Shown here: one piece after another, positions 26,578 to 35,248 of the stretch
Layout: each line of letters begins with the position of its first letter
Position numbering within the stretch: the stretch's first letter is position 1
From: Omnitrophica bacterium GWA2_41_15
GTDB lineage: Bacteria; Omnitrophota; Gorgyraeia; Gygaellales; Profunditerraquicolaceae
NCBI GenBank assembly: GCA_919902445.1
Contig: CAKKQZ010000029.1
Location: 1 to 35,461, forward strand
Length of the DNA: 35,461 nt
Reading direction: 5' to 3'
The notes under the pieces: model-generated
Database searches by the model: none
Told to the model about the DNA's origin: nothing
The model's input: the letters and a program-made list of their open reading frames with translations, nothing else
Position numbers and translations under genes: made by a program

Positions 26578-28512
26578 AGTATTTTTTCTGATCTCGCTTA
26601 ACAACGCCTTTGACCTCTCATGAGCCGGGTCAATCTTCAGCGCAGCCTTAAATTCTAAGGATGCCTGCCTCTTTAGGCCCTTGTTTAAATATGCGAGCCC
26701 TAAATTAAAATGCGCATCGGCATAAGAAGGGGATAAGTCTAACGACCTGCTAAAAGATAATATCGACTCGTCAAAAAGGCGCGCCTGTGCAAATTTTACC
26801 CCGAGGTCGTTATAAAAAGCGGGGGAACAACTTATATTCTTTTGCTCTTTCAGGAAATCAGAAACTATTCTTAAAACAGGGGTGCCTTTGCGTAGATCTC
26901 CTGAAAGCGAATATAAGATTTCAGAACCCGCTAAATCCGCATTGCCCTTAATAAGGTAAATCCTGGCAATATTAAAATGAGAAAATTTTAATGACGGGTC
27001 AAGGCTCAAGGCCCGGCTGTACCTTGCTTTTGCCTGATCAAGTTTGCCCTGCATTTCATAGAGAGCTCCCATATTATTCTGGATCTCCCCTGCCTTGCTT
27101 CCGGGGGCTGTTTTCTCGACGATTAAATATTCCTTTTGGGCATCATCGAATCTGGCGAGTTTAAAATAAAGATTAGCCAGATTAGAATGCGCCTCCAGTA
27201 AATCCGGCATTATCTTTAATGCCTTCTTATAAGAGTCTATTGCCTTATCGAACAAGCCGCACTTTTCGTATTCCAACCCCAGATTATTAAGGGCTTGAAA
27301 ACTATCAGGAGAAAATTTAATAATTCTCTCAAAAAATACCTGCGGATTGCCCCACTCGATGTTACGGGTATGCGTGAGAAGACCATAAAGAACTAAAATC
27401 AGCGGAATAGAGAGTATGAATATCTTTTTCTTCAGGGCCTTAAAAAGTAGGTATGAAAACGCAACAAAAAAACTTAGCGAAGAGAGGTACACAAAATGCT
27501 CAGAGACAAAAGCGTTTATAGGAAATATACCTGATTGCGGTAACAGAAAAATCAAAAACCAGGATAGGAAAAATGAGGCGGCTTTCATTTTATCTTTATA
27601 CTTTAGAAAGTGAACACAGCTTACAAAAATCATTCCTAAGATAAACCAGGAGGCAAAAATACCGAAAAAACTCACCGGCCTTACAAGCTCGCGCGACATA
27701 TGCAAATCTACAGGCAAAAATAAAAGTTTTAAATAAGAAAAAATGACCTTAGGTTGCACGGTGAGCCTGATAAGAAAAGGGAACTTAACTAATGAGGGCG
27801 GCCTTAAAGTAGAGAATTTAAAAAAGAACAGCCTCAAGTATACATATAATCCGGAGATAAGAAAAAACGGGAGTGAAGACGCGATGCGGGCTCTTTTAAA
27901 ATAATATAGATAAGCAAGTATGGCTAAAGGAAATACTACTGATAGCTCTTTGGATAAAAGCCCTAACCCAAATGAAAATAAGGAAAGGGTAAGGAAGGTT
28001 GCTTTAAATTTAGCATTCTCAAATTTAATAAATAACAGCAGGGAAGAAAGCAAAAATATTGCCATCAGCATATCTGCCCTGCCTGAAATATAGCTGACCG
28101 CCTCCGTATGAATAGGGCTGACTGCAAATAATAAGGAAGCGGCTAAAGATATGGCGGGTCTTTTAAAAATCAGGTAAAGCAAAAGAAACACAAGGAATGA
28201 AACAATACCCTGCAATAAAATATTAGTAATATGGTAGCCTTTGGGGTCTAACTGCCAGAAATAATAATCCCACATATAAGATACGGTTTGAATAGGGCGG
28301 TAGAAATTTGAGCCTGAGGAAACTCCGTAATAAAGGTCGCTTGAAAATGCCCTAACCAGCAAATTTGCATCTTTTATTAACGGATTCTTGAGTATTAACG
28401 CATCGTCATCCCAGATAAACGGATTATTAAGGGTATTGAAATAGGCCAAAAAGGTGCAGGATAATATTAGGATAAGGGCGAAAAAAAATAACCTCATTTT
28501 GGAGTTAGGCAT
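26566..28512 (-). CDS. TMTC-like GT-C membrane glycosyltransferase with C-terminal TPR repeats
   Basis: FNTLNNPFIWDDDALILKNPLIKD, FYRPIQTVSYMWDY, SPIHTEAVSYISGRADMLMAIFLL are typical of TMTC/DUF1736-type proteins; C-terminal TPRs (ALNNLGLEYEKCGLFDKAIDSYKKALKIMPD...). Confidence 0.85.
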   Translation of the reverse strand: MPNSKMRLFFFALILILSCTFLAYFNTLNNPFIWDDDALILKNPLIKDANLLVRAFSSDLYYGVSSGSNFYRPIQTVSYMWDYYFWQLDPKGYHITNILLQGIVSFLVFLLLYLIFKRPAISLAASLLFAVSPIHTEAVSYISGRADMLMAIFLLSSLLLFIKFENAKFKATFLTLSLFSFGLGLLSKELSVVFPLAILAYLYYFKRARIASSLPFFLISGLYVYLRLFFFKFSTLRPPSLVKFPFLIRLTVQPKVIFSYLKLLFLPVDLHMSRELVRPVSFFGIFASWFILGMIFVSCVHFLKYKDKMKAASFFLSWFLIFLLPQSGIFPINAFVSEHFVYLSSLSFFVAFSYLLFKALKKKIFILSIPLILVLYGLLTHTRNIEWGNPQVFFERIIKFSPDSFQALNNLGLEYEKCGLFDKAIDSYKKALKIMPDLLEAHSNLANLYFKLARFDDAQKEYLIVEKTAPGSKAGEIQNNMGALYEMQGKLDQAKARYSRALSLDPSLKFSHFNIARIYLIKGNADLAGSEILYSLSGDLRKGTPVLRIVSDFLKEQKNISCSPAFYNDLGVKFAQARLFDESILSFSRSLDLSPSYADAHFNLGLAYLNKGLKRQASLEFKAALKIDPAHERSKALLSEIRKNTLKK

Positions 28513-28532
28513 TTGTTTAAAGTTACCTCGCT

Positions 28533-28699
28533 GTTTCCTTAAGAAAGCAAGATGCGGGTCCCCGCTTACGCGGGATTTCGCTAATAGAAACTTTGTGTGC
28601 TCAATAATTCGCGCAAATAACTTACTCTACACTTACGTGTTCGTAAGTCCCTTCCTTAAATAGGTATAGGAAGGACTACCTCGTGGGGTAAGTTATGCC
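28533..28699. repeat. Diverged upstream unit of the structured repeat (tandem to 28700-28812)
   Basis: ctcgctgtttccttaagaaagcaagatgcggg...aattcgcgcaaataacttac...gtaagttatgcc parallels cccgctgtaccttagtaaagcaagaggcggg...aattcgcgcaaataacttatg...cataagttatgcgc, with a different apical insert. Confidence 0.7.
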
Positions 28700-28812
28700 T
28701 GAACTTCTCCCGCTGTACCTTAGTAAAGCAAGAGGCGGGATTAATTCGCGCAAATAACTTATGTTCGTAACGAGCGTAAGCGAGTACTCCATAAGTTATG
28801 CGCTCATTAAAA
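28700..28812 (+). repeat. 113-bp structured dispersed repeat, left copy
   Basis: Reads as the reverse complement of 35344-35456 with 4 mismatches and no gaps by my hand alignment; internal stems CCCGC/GCGGG and ATAACTTATG/CATAAGTTAT. Confidence 0.92.
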
Positions 28813-28844
28813 AAAGGGGAAGAGAAAAATTCTCCTCCCCTTTT
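28808..28844 (-). terminator. Intrinsic terminator of the major pilin gene
   Basis: Minus strand: AAAAGGGGAGGAGAatttttCTCTTCCCCTTTTTTTT, a strong GC stem followed by a T tract. Confidence 0.88.
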
Positions 28845-28864
28845 ACAAGATGCAAAGGATTTTA

Positions 28865-29266
28865 TTATAACGGCGTAAGAACTCCGCCTGTGCTAGCTGT
28901 GTAAGTTACGCTTCCGGTTGTGCCTAAGGTAACAGGCGTGGCTACAAATGTGTAACCACCTGCTGTCAATGTGCAGGCGTAGTTGTAACCCTGAACTGCG
29001 GTTGCCCCACCTGCTGCATTTGCACAATAGTTACCGCCTGAAGCAATAAAACCTGTCAACCTGGCTACGGTATCCGGATATGCGCCGCTATTAGAGGTTG
29101 AGTAAGTTTCAGCTGCCGTAGAAAGACTGCGCAGAGTTGCCTTTGCAGCTGCTTCATTCGCGGTTCTCCTTGCCGTGAGCAAGTTAGGTATAGCGATAGC
29201 GGCTAACAAAGCGATAATTGCCACAACGATCATGATTTCTACGAGTGTAAAACCTTTTCTGTTCAT
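28865..29266 (-). CDS. pilA: Major type IV prepilin (PilA-like)
   Basis: MNRKGFTLVEIMIVVAIIALLAAIAIPNLLTARRTANEAAAKATLRSLSTAAETYSTSNSGAYPD. The start at 29266 is preceded by AAAGGAGG; the listed start at 29287 is probably too long. Confidence 0.94.
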   Translation of the reverse strand: MNRKGFTLVEIMIVVAIIALLAAIAIPNLLTARRTANEAAAKATLRSLSTAAETYSTSNSGAYPDTVARLTGFIASGGNYCANAAGGATAVQGYNYACTLTAGGYTFVATPVTLGTTGSVTYTASTGGVLTPL

Positions 29267-29405
29267 ATTATAAAGCCTCCTTTCCAAGGTAAAATTAACT
29301 TTTGTACGCGCACACTTTTGGCCTCTTATTTTTTATCTTTAAAATGATATCTTCTATTTCTCATCTTAAGAGCCATTTTTTCTTGCGCTTAGTCACCTCG
29401 ATTAA

Positions 29406-29434
29406 TTTATACCATTTTATTAAAGGATTGTCAA
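29406..29434 (-). promoter_or_regulatory. Near-consensus sigma70 promoter of the major pilin gene
   Basis: Minus strand: TTGACA (29434-29429), 17-nt spacer, TATAAA (29411-29406), leaving a leader of roughly 130 nt before the ATG. Confidence 0.8.
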
Positions 29435-29459
29435 GAATAAACCTGCATTAATCCTTGCA

Positions 29460-30746
29460 TTAAACCAATTGCGCTAAGAACGAGCTTATTTCTAACTTTT
29501 TTAATTTTACAGGAATAAGCTTGTTTTTTAAGTTAAGCCCTGATTCTAATATTACTCTTATATAATTATCGGTGTGGCCTTCCAAAAAACCGGGAGCGGC
29601 TTTAGATTCGCCTTCTATAAGCACTCCCATAACTTTATTTAGAAACTTTTTCCTATATTCGCTGGAGCATTTATCTGCTGCCTCTTTTAGGCGCTTCACC
29701 CTTTCTTTAATTGTACCTGAAGGCACATCCGAGCCTAAATTAGCCGCGGATGTGCCTTCCCTCTTAGAATAAGGAAAGATATGCACCCTTAAAGGCGCTA
29801 TCTTTCGGATTAAATCCGCCGTATTTTTAAAGTTCCCATCCGTTTCACCCGGAAACCCCACTAAACAATCGGTTGTTATCGCTATTCCAGGAATCCTATT
29901 CTTTATTTTTTTTATCAAATTCAAATAAACCTTGCCAGTATAATTACGGTGCATTTTTTTTAAAATTGTATCGTCCCCGCTTTGTATCGGTATATGCAAA
30001 TGAGGGCATAATTTTTTAGAATCTGCTATTTTTTTGATTAGCCCGTCGGTAACATCCCCCGCTTCTATAGAACTCAATCTAATTCGTAACAAGCCGCCTA
30101 TATTCTCTAATGCCTCAATTACATGCAGAATGCCTTTTTTTTCTTTCAGGTCTTCACCGTATGCGCCAAGGCAAATACCGGTTAAAACTATCTCCTTAAA
30201 ACCGGCCCCTGCGAGTTTTTCTGCTTCTTTGATAACGCTATCTAATGGCTTACTCTTGGAGGGGCCTCTGACTAAAGGAACTTTACAATACGAACAAAAA
30301 TTGTTACAGCCGTCCTGAATCTTTAAAAATGCCCTCGTATGGCCCTTAAAATTAGAAATACCAACATATAAGTTTTTACTATTCGGCTCTAATTTCTTAT
30401 CTTTTTCAAACATGCTATAGAAAAGTTTTGCTATTTTCCCCTTATCCTTATTCCTCACGCTTAAATCTACAATCCCCTCTTCTTTTATTCTCCCTGTGTC
30501 TAGCTCTGCCAGGCACCCTGTAACGATGATCCTTGCATAAGGATTTTCCCTTTTTGCCTTGCGGATTAGCCTAAGCGATTCAGAGTCAGCTTTATGGGTG
30601 ACCGTGCAGGTATTGATTACATAAACATCTGCCTTCTCATCCGAAGCCAGTTCCTTAAAACCCAAGGGAATAAACTGTTCCCTGATGCTTTGCGTATCGT
30701 ATTGGTTTACTTTACATCCTAATGTATAAAATTTAATGGTTTTCAC
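29460..30746 (-). CDS. mtaB: tRNA (N6-threonylcarbamoyladenosine37-C2) methylthiotransferase
   Basis: FYTLGCKVNQYDTQSIREQF; KIQDGCNNFCSYCKVPLVRGPSKS; TDCLVGFPGETDGNF; C-terminal TRAM-like region. Confidence 0.95.
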   Translation of the reverse strand: MKTIKFYTLGCKVNQYDTQSIREQFIPLGFKELASDEKADVYVINTCTVTHKADSESLRLIRKAKRENPYARIIVTGCLAELDTGRIKEEGIVDLSVRNKDKGKIAKLFYSMFEKDKKLEPNSKNLYVGISNFKGHTRAFLKIQDGCNNFCSYCKVPLVRGPSKSKPLDSVIKEAEKLAGAGFKEIVLTGICLGAYGEDLKEKKGILHVIEALENIGGLLRIRLSSIEAGDVTDGLIKKIADSKKLCPHLHIPIQSGDDTILKKMHRNYTGKVYLNLIKKIKNRIPGIAITTDCLVGFPGETDGNFKNTADLIRKIAPLRVHIFPYSKREGTSAANLGSDVPSGTIKERVKRLKEAADKCSSEYRKKFLNKVMGVLIEGESKAAPGFLEGHTDNYIRVILESGLNLKNKLIPVKLKKLEISSFLAQLV

Positions 30747-30798
30747 TCCACACCTTCTTTTTATTCATAACAAACTGCCCCGTTCCCTCATTAAATTT

Positions 30799-31530
30799 TT
30801 AGAAGGCATATAGCCTGATAAAACTTGCAACCGCCACTGCGGCTGTCTCAACGCGCAAAACAAGGTCTCCCAATGTAACCGGAATACACCCGTAATTTTG
30901 CGCAAGTTTTATTTCCTCGCAGGTAAAATCACCCTCGGGCCCGATAAAAATCAGCACATTCCTTGGCTTAAGCCTTGAAAGTATATCTTTTAAATGCTTT
31001 CTGTTTCCCTCCAGAGCCGGAATAAGTTTTAAATCGTAGGGGCTCGAATTACCCAACACCGTTTTTATATCCTGAACCCCCTCTATAACCGGAATAGTAT
31101 TTCTCTGGCTTTGCAAAGAGGCGCTCTCTGCGATTTTCCTCCAACGCTTGACTTTTAAGATTTTTTTATCCCTGTCTAATTTTACCACTACCCGCTCTGT
31201 TTCCATGGGGATAATTCTGTCTACTCCCAACTGGGTAAGCTTATCCACTATATCGTCCATCTTTGATTTTTTCGGTATTGCGCAGGCGATAGTAAGACCA
31301 AGGTTTCCTAATCTGCTGCGCGCAGGAACTGACTTTACCGATAAGATTATACTCTCAGGGAGTAAATCTTTTATTTCTGACGCGTATTCATCCCCTTTTT
31401 CATCAAAAAGCATAATCTTCTCTCCGGGCTTAACTCGCAGAACATCCTTTAGGTAATGTACCTGATTGTTATCTCGGATGCACATTTTACCATCATGAAT
31501 ACCTTTATAAGAAACATGCAGTCTAATCAT
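30799..31530 (-). CDS. rsmE: 16S rRNA (uracil1498-N3)-methyltransferase
   Basis: KMDDIVDKLTQLGVDRIIPMETERVVVK; LIFIGPEGDFTCEEIKLAQNYGCIPVTLGDLVLRVETAAVAV. Confidence 0.95.
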   Translation of the reverse strand: MIRLHVSYKGIHDGKMCIRDNNQVHYLKDVLRVKPGEKIMLFDEKGDEYASEIKDLLPESIILSVKSVPARSRLGNLGLTIACAIPKKSKMDDIVDKLTQLGVDRIIPMETERVVVKLDRDKKILKVKRWRKIAESASLQSQRNTIPVIEGVQDIKTVLGNSSPYDLKLIPALEGNRKHLKDILSRLKPRNVLIFIGPEGDFTCEEIKLAQNYGCIPVTLGDLVLRVETAAVAVASFIRLYAF

Positions 31531-31535
31531 AACGG

Positions 31536-32993
31536 TTAATTTTCTTTTTCGGAAAAAACCTCGGCAGTGAATATATATATCTCGGAAGTTTTATCTTTCC
31601 AGGCATCGGCATTTAGGCCTGCCTTGTGGGCGCAAAGGTTAGAAAGAAACTCATCCTTAGACCACCCGGTTTCTTGCGCAACCTGCGGCAGGAAAACACC
31701 GCTATCAAGCCCTTTTCTTATCAGTACGCCGTGCTTCCCTAGTTGAATTTTATCGGCTGAATCTACTCTCTCTAAAGGGGATAGTACGGAAACTTCGATT
31801 TCAATATTTTCCAATTCCTGCGTTTCCACCCGCGCAAAACGCGGGTCACTTACAGCCGCTTCAATTGCCATATCCCTTACAGTAAGATAAAGCGGCTCTC
31901 GCCCAACGATGTTTCCGATGCACCCGCGCAGCTGGCCTTTCTCTTTAAGGGTTACGAAAGCGCCTAACTCTTTAAGTAAAATAGGGTCGGTTTCCTTAAC
32001 TTCTATTGTCTTGCCTGTCTTTAAATAAGTTTCCATAGACTTACGCGCAATCTCCAGTAGTTTCTTTCTCTGCTCCTTATTTAACATCTGCGGCTCTCCT
32101 TTTTCATTATCTATGGCACAACTGGCATAACCAACTGTCCACAACCCCTTAACCTTTTTGCCTGTAACAATAGCGGAATTGGTATGCGCTAAACAATCTA
32201 ATTTTTTATGGCCTAACTCCTTGGCTAAAATCAGCGCGGTTACAACAGCAAAACCCCCGCAAAGTTCTAGTTTACGTTCGCGCAGACCGTAATATAAACC
32301 CTCTGCATCCATATTGCTTAAATATGCCAAGGTCAAGTTATCCACAGCATCTGCCTCGTCATAATCATGACCGTGATACATATCAGTCGAAGCAATAACT
32401 AAAACATCCTGCCGGCTACCAATCGCCTCTTTAAGTAAAGCGGCTAATTTCCTACAGGTAGAAAAGGGTGAGTCCCCCATTACTATAGGAACGATTTTAA
32501 AATCCGATAAAACTTTTTGCAAGAAAGGTAGTTGCGCCTCTACCGAATGTTCTTTTTCAAAAGCTGCAGGGTCAAAGATTATATCCGTATCTTTATTCAG
32601 TAATTTTTGCGTAAACTCTTTATCTATTTCCAAATCGCCTAAAGGAGTCCTGAAATTTCCCTGCGGATATATCCATACGCCATTAAACCCATAGTGGCTT
32701 GGGCCAATTATAATTACAGTCGTGTAAGGCCTGCCTTTGATTAATCTATACCCGAAGGCAGCGGTCTTTCCTGAAAAACCGTAGCCTGCATGCGGAGAAA
32801 TTAAAGCAAAAATATCGCCGCTCAAAGGCTTAGGCGTTGCCTCATTAAGAAACCCTTCAATCATCGCAGACAATTCTTTTGGGTTATCAGGATAGAATGT
32901 TCCGGCTACATTGGGTTCTTTTGCATTTTCAGCAAAACAAGCAGAACTAAAAAGAAGCATTAAAACGAAGATTGGTTTTACTAAGCGTTTCAT
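31536..32993 (-). CDS. Memo (AmmeMemoRadiSam protein B) - AMMECR1 (protein A) fusion with N-terminal signal peptide
   Basis: MKRLVKPIFVLMLLFSSACFAENAKEPNVAGTFYPDNPKEL (signal peptide then Memo N-terminus); ISPHAGYGFSGKTAAFGYRLIKG; C-terminal AMMECR1: GAFVTLKEKGQLRGCIGNIVGREPLYLTVRDMAIEAAVSDPRF. Confidence 0.92.
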   Translation of the reverse strand: MKRLVKPIFVLMLLFSSACFAENAKEPNVAGTFYPDNPKELSAMIEGFLNEATPKPLSGDIFALISPHAGYGFSGKTAAFGYRLIKGRPYTTVIIIGPSHYGFNGVWIYPQGNFRTPLGDLEIDKEFTQKLLNKDTDIIFDPAAFEKEHSVEAQLPFLQKVLSDFKIVPIVMGDSPFSTCRKLAALLKEAIGSRQDVLVIASTDMYHGHDYDEADAVDNLTLAYLSNMDAEGLYYGLRERKLELCGGFAVVTALILAKELGHKKLDCLAHTNSAIVTGKKVKGLWTVGYASCAIDNEKGEPQMLNKEQRKKLLEIARKSMETYLKTGKTIEVKETDPILLKELGAFVTLKEKGQLRGCIGNIVGREPLYLTVRDMAIEAAVSDPRFARVETQELENIEIEVSVLSPLERVDSADKIQLGKHGVLIRKGLDSGVFLPQVAQETGWSKDEFLSNLCAHKAGLNADAWKDKTSEIYIFTAEVFSEKEN

Positions 32994-33033
32994 CCAGTTA
33001 TTGCTTTAGGCAGAATTACATTAATTCGGCACA

Positions 33034-33065
33034 CCAAATAAATTTCATTAATGAAATTTATTTGG
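33034..33065. repeat. Perfect 32-bp AT-rich palindrome overlapping the tRNA 3' end
   Basis: CCAAATAAATTTCATT|AATGAAATTTATTTGG: each half is the exact reverse complement of the other, with no loop. Confidence 0.95.
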
Positions 33066-33134
33066 AGCTGGGGGGAGTTGAACCCCCGACCCCCTCGTTG
33101 CGAACGAGATGCTCTCCCACTGAGCTACAGCCCC
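33063..33134 (-). tRNA. tRNA-Ala (anticodon CGC)
   Basis: Minus strand GGGGCTGTAGCTCAGTGGGAGAGCATCTCGTTCGCAACGAGGGGGTCGGGGGTTCAACTCCCCCCAGCTCCA: 7-bp acceptor with G3:U70 (Ala identity), anticodon loop TTCGCAA, T-arm GGGGGTTCAACTCCCCC. No encoded CCA. Confidence 0.95.
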
Positions 33135-33202
33135 GAGAATAATTACTCTGTAAAAATTTAACCCCGAACAGCAACTTATCAATTATCTGACTTTTTGAAA
33201 AT

Positions 33203-33230
33203 ATTATACCATTAATTTATAAGGGGGCAA
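33203..33230 (-). promoter_or_regulatory. Candidate promoter for tRNA-Ala and possibly downstream genes
   Basis: Minus strand: TTGCCC (33230-33225), 16-nt spacer, TATAAT (33208-33203). Confidence 0.55.
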
Positions 33231-33247
33231 ATAAAAATGATGGGGGG

Positions 33248-33868
33248 TTAGTTAGTGGAAACAAAAGGCATATCTATCTTGGTGCGCATGGTAGTCTCAG
33301 GGTTATCTACCGATACGGCTTCAGCGGGCCTAAAACGGCAGACAACCTTTCCTTCGATAGGCCTATCGGTCAACCATCTCTGAGGATCAAAATTTCCGAT
33401 AAATTCAAGCCCGGAGGAACTACCCTGTTTTATAACTACCTTGCGGGCAATTGATTGGTAGGAGCCGGCGGGGGCCTCACCGTTACCGGCATTCTCATAA
33501 TATCTTATTTCAGCATCTGTAACAGGAGTGCCTATATTTTCGATCCTGTAAGCAATCCATGTATCAGCCGCATCAGCCATTCCATTCTGATTGCTATCTA
33601 CCCTTACCCTTACCCCACTACCATCAGCGTAGGCCTTCACCATCGGGTCACTGACTGTATTGCCTATTGCCTGGCTTATATGTTTAGTCATATGCTCCAA
33701 AGCTAAAGAAGCCTCATTCTGAAGCTTTACCCTTCTGTCCGAACTTAATACGTGATAACGGCTGAACACCTCAATACTAGTTATAGCGATTATCACGAAT
33801 GATACTAATACTATTGCGATCAAAAGTTCAAGGAGGGTTACGGATTTGATTCTATTGGGTAGGTTCAT
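33248..33868 (-). CDS. Prepilin-like protein (PilW/GspJ-like)
   Basis: NRIKSVTLLELLIAIVLVSFVIIAITSIEVFSR: prepilin-type helix with Glu at +5 but Ser rather than Gly at -1. Confidence 0.82.
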   Translation of the reverse strand: MNLPNRIKSVTLLELLIAIVLVSFVIIAITSIEVFSRYHVLSSDRRVKLQNEASLALEHMTKHISQAIGNTVSDPMVKAYADGSGVRVRVDSNQNGMADAADTWIAYRIENIGTPVTDAEIRYYENAGNGEAPAGSYQSIARKVVIKQGSSSGLEFIGNFDPQRWLTDRPIEGKVVCRFRPAEAVSVDNPETTMRTKIDMPFVSTN

Positions 33869-34298
33869 TCCAGCTAACAGTAGCTACGACCCTGCGTATA
33901 TTATTCGGCTCTGTACGAGTAGTAACATTGGCTATATTATACTGCGCACTATAGGCAATGTTGTCAAGTGTCCGGTCCTGCAAAGACGGGCATCCGGATT
34001 GTTGAGTGTGTCCGCTTACGCCATCGCAATACCTTAAGCCCTCTGGATCGCCTGCTGTAAGCTGAAGCTGGTTTCCTGCAGCACCCCATGTATCCGTTCG
34101 CACGCCCATCTGCAAGGGGGCAAGAAAAAGTTTTCCCAATTCTCCTGCGCTCATGCGCTCGCGGCTATGCAGAATCCATCTTTTTCCGGAAATAAAAACA
34201 TTGACTATTCCTATTAATACCAGGGCCAGGATTATGGTAGATACGAAGACTTCAAGAAGGGTAAAACCTTTTGCCTGATATGGGATTTTTTTTAGCAT
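33852..34298 (-). CDS. Type IV prepilin-like protein (PilV/GspI-like)
   Basis: YQAKGFTLLEVFVSTIILALVLIGIVNVFISG. Confidence 0.87.
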   Translation of the reverse strand: MLKKIPYQAKGFTLLEVFVSTIILALVLIGIVNVFISGKRWILHSRERMSAGELGKLFLAPLQMGVRTDTWGAAGNQLQLTAGDPEGLRYCDGVSGHTQQSGCPSLQDRTLDNIAYSAQYNIANVTTRTEPNNIRRVVATVSWNEPTQ

Positions 34299-34300
34299 AA

Positions 34301-34693
34301 CTACCAGTTACAACCCGTTTTATAAGGATCATCTGCAGCCTGGTCAATGCACCAGACATTAGTGGCGTCATTTGCTCTTTGTGCCTTTGCGGTGAAACCT
34401 GAACCAGTAACAATCTTATAGTTCCAATTCTGTGCAGGTAAAGATAATTTTAGATTATCGTTTATTGCAATACGGTCTGCGCTCGTAAAGTAAATATTGT
34501 TCTCCATATGGTAGATTTTCTCAGCGGCACTGATAAGCCTAAGATTTATCTGGGCTTCCTTGTCAAGGGTTGACTCTTTGGCCTTGCCAAAGTTCGGAAA
34601 GGCCAAAGCAGCCAGAACCCCGATAATAAGCACCACAACCAAAAGTTCCAGAATGGTGAACCCTTTTTTTAATGAGCGCATACTTACGAACAT
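34301..34693 (-). CDS. Type IV prepilin
   Basis: MRSLKKGFTILELLVVVLIIGVLAALAFPNFGKAKESTLDKEAQINLRLISAAEKIYHMEN. Confidence 0.9.
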   Translation of the reverse strand: MFVSMRSLKKGFTILELLVVVLIIGVLAALAFPNFGKAKESTLDKEAQINLRLISAAEKIYHMENNIYFTSADRIAINDNLKLSLPAQNWNYKIVTGSGFTAKAQRANDATNVWCIDQAADDPYKTGCNW

Positions 34694-34800
34694 TGAAAGT
34701 GTGATTAATTTATCTCCCTCGAATTAACCACCTTAACAGACGAGTCCATGCGGTTAAGTGTCGCTGTATTCTAAGGTCAAGGAGCTTATTTTAAAAGCGT

Positions 34801-35184
34801 TTAATAATAACCTGCTGTCCCGCCCCATGCGCTGGTTGAATATGTCAATGTAATAGTATACGCTGAGGAGCCCTGCGGAGTTTTACCGCCTGCAGTACAT
34901 CTTGTAGCTGTTACCACGGTGTCAGTAGTATTATAACTGAAATGATGGGTAGTTGCACAGGTAGTTGGAACTTCCACTGATAAGTTTCCAATAGTGCCAG
35001 TATAAACGCCATTCTCTAATTTATATGCTTCCTGGGCAGAACGGATAGTGCCTAAAATCGTCTTTGCTTCTGCTGTCCTTCCTTTTTCCACTACTCTCGT
35101 GTACTGGGTAAAACCCAAGGTTGCCAAGATTCCGAGAATAATTATTACTACAATCAGTTCCAGCAACGTAAAACCCTTTCTCAT
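34801..35184 (-). CDS. Type IV prepilin (GspG-like)
   Basis: MRKGFTLLELIVVIIILGILATLGFTQYTRVVEKGRTAEAKTILGTIRSAQEAYKLENGVY. Confidence 0.92.
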   Translation of the reverse strand: MRKGFTLLELIVVIIILGILATLGFTQYTRVVEKGRTAEAKTILGTIRSAQEAYKLENGVYTGTIGNLSVEVPTTCATTHHFSYNTTDTVVTATRCTAGGKTPQGSSAYTITLTYSTSAWGGTAGYY

Positions 35185-35248
35185 AATATCTCCTTTTCTC
35201 GCCTTTACCTTCTTTTGGCTTTTCTTGCGGTCAAGCCTTATCTCGCTA

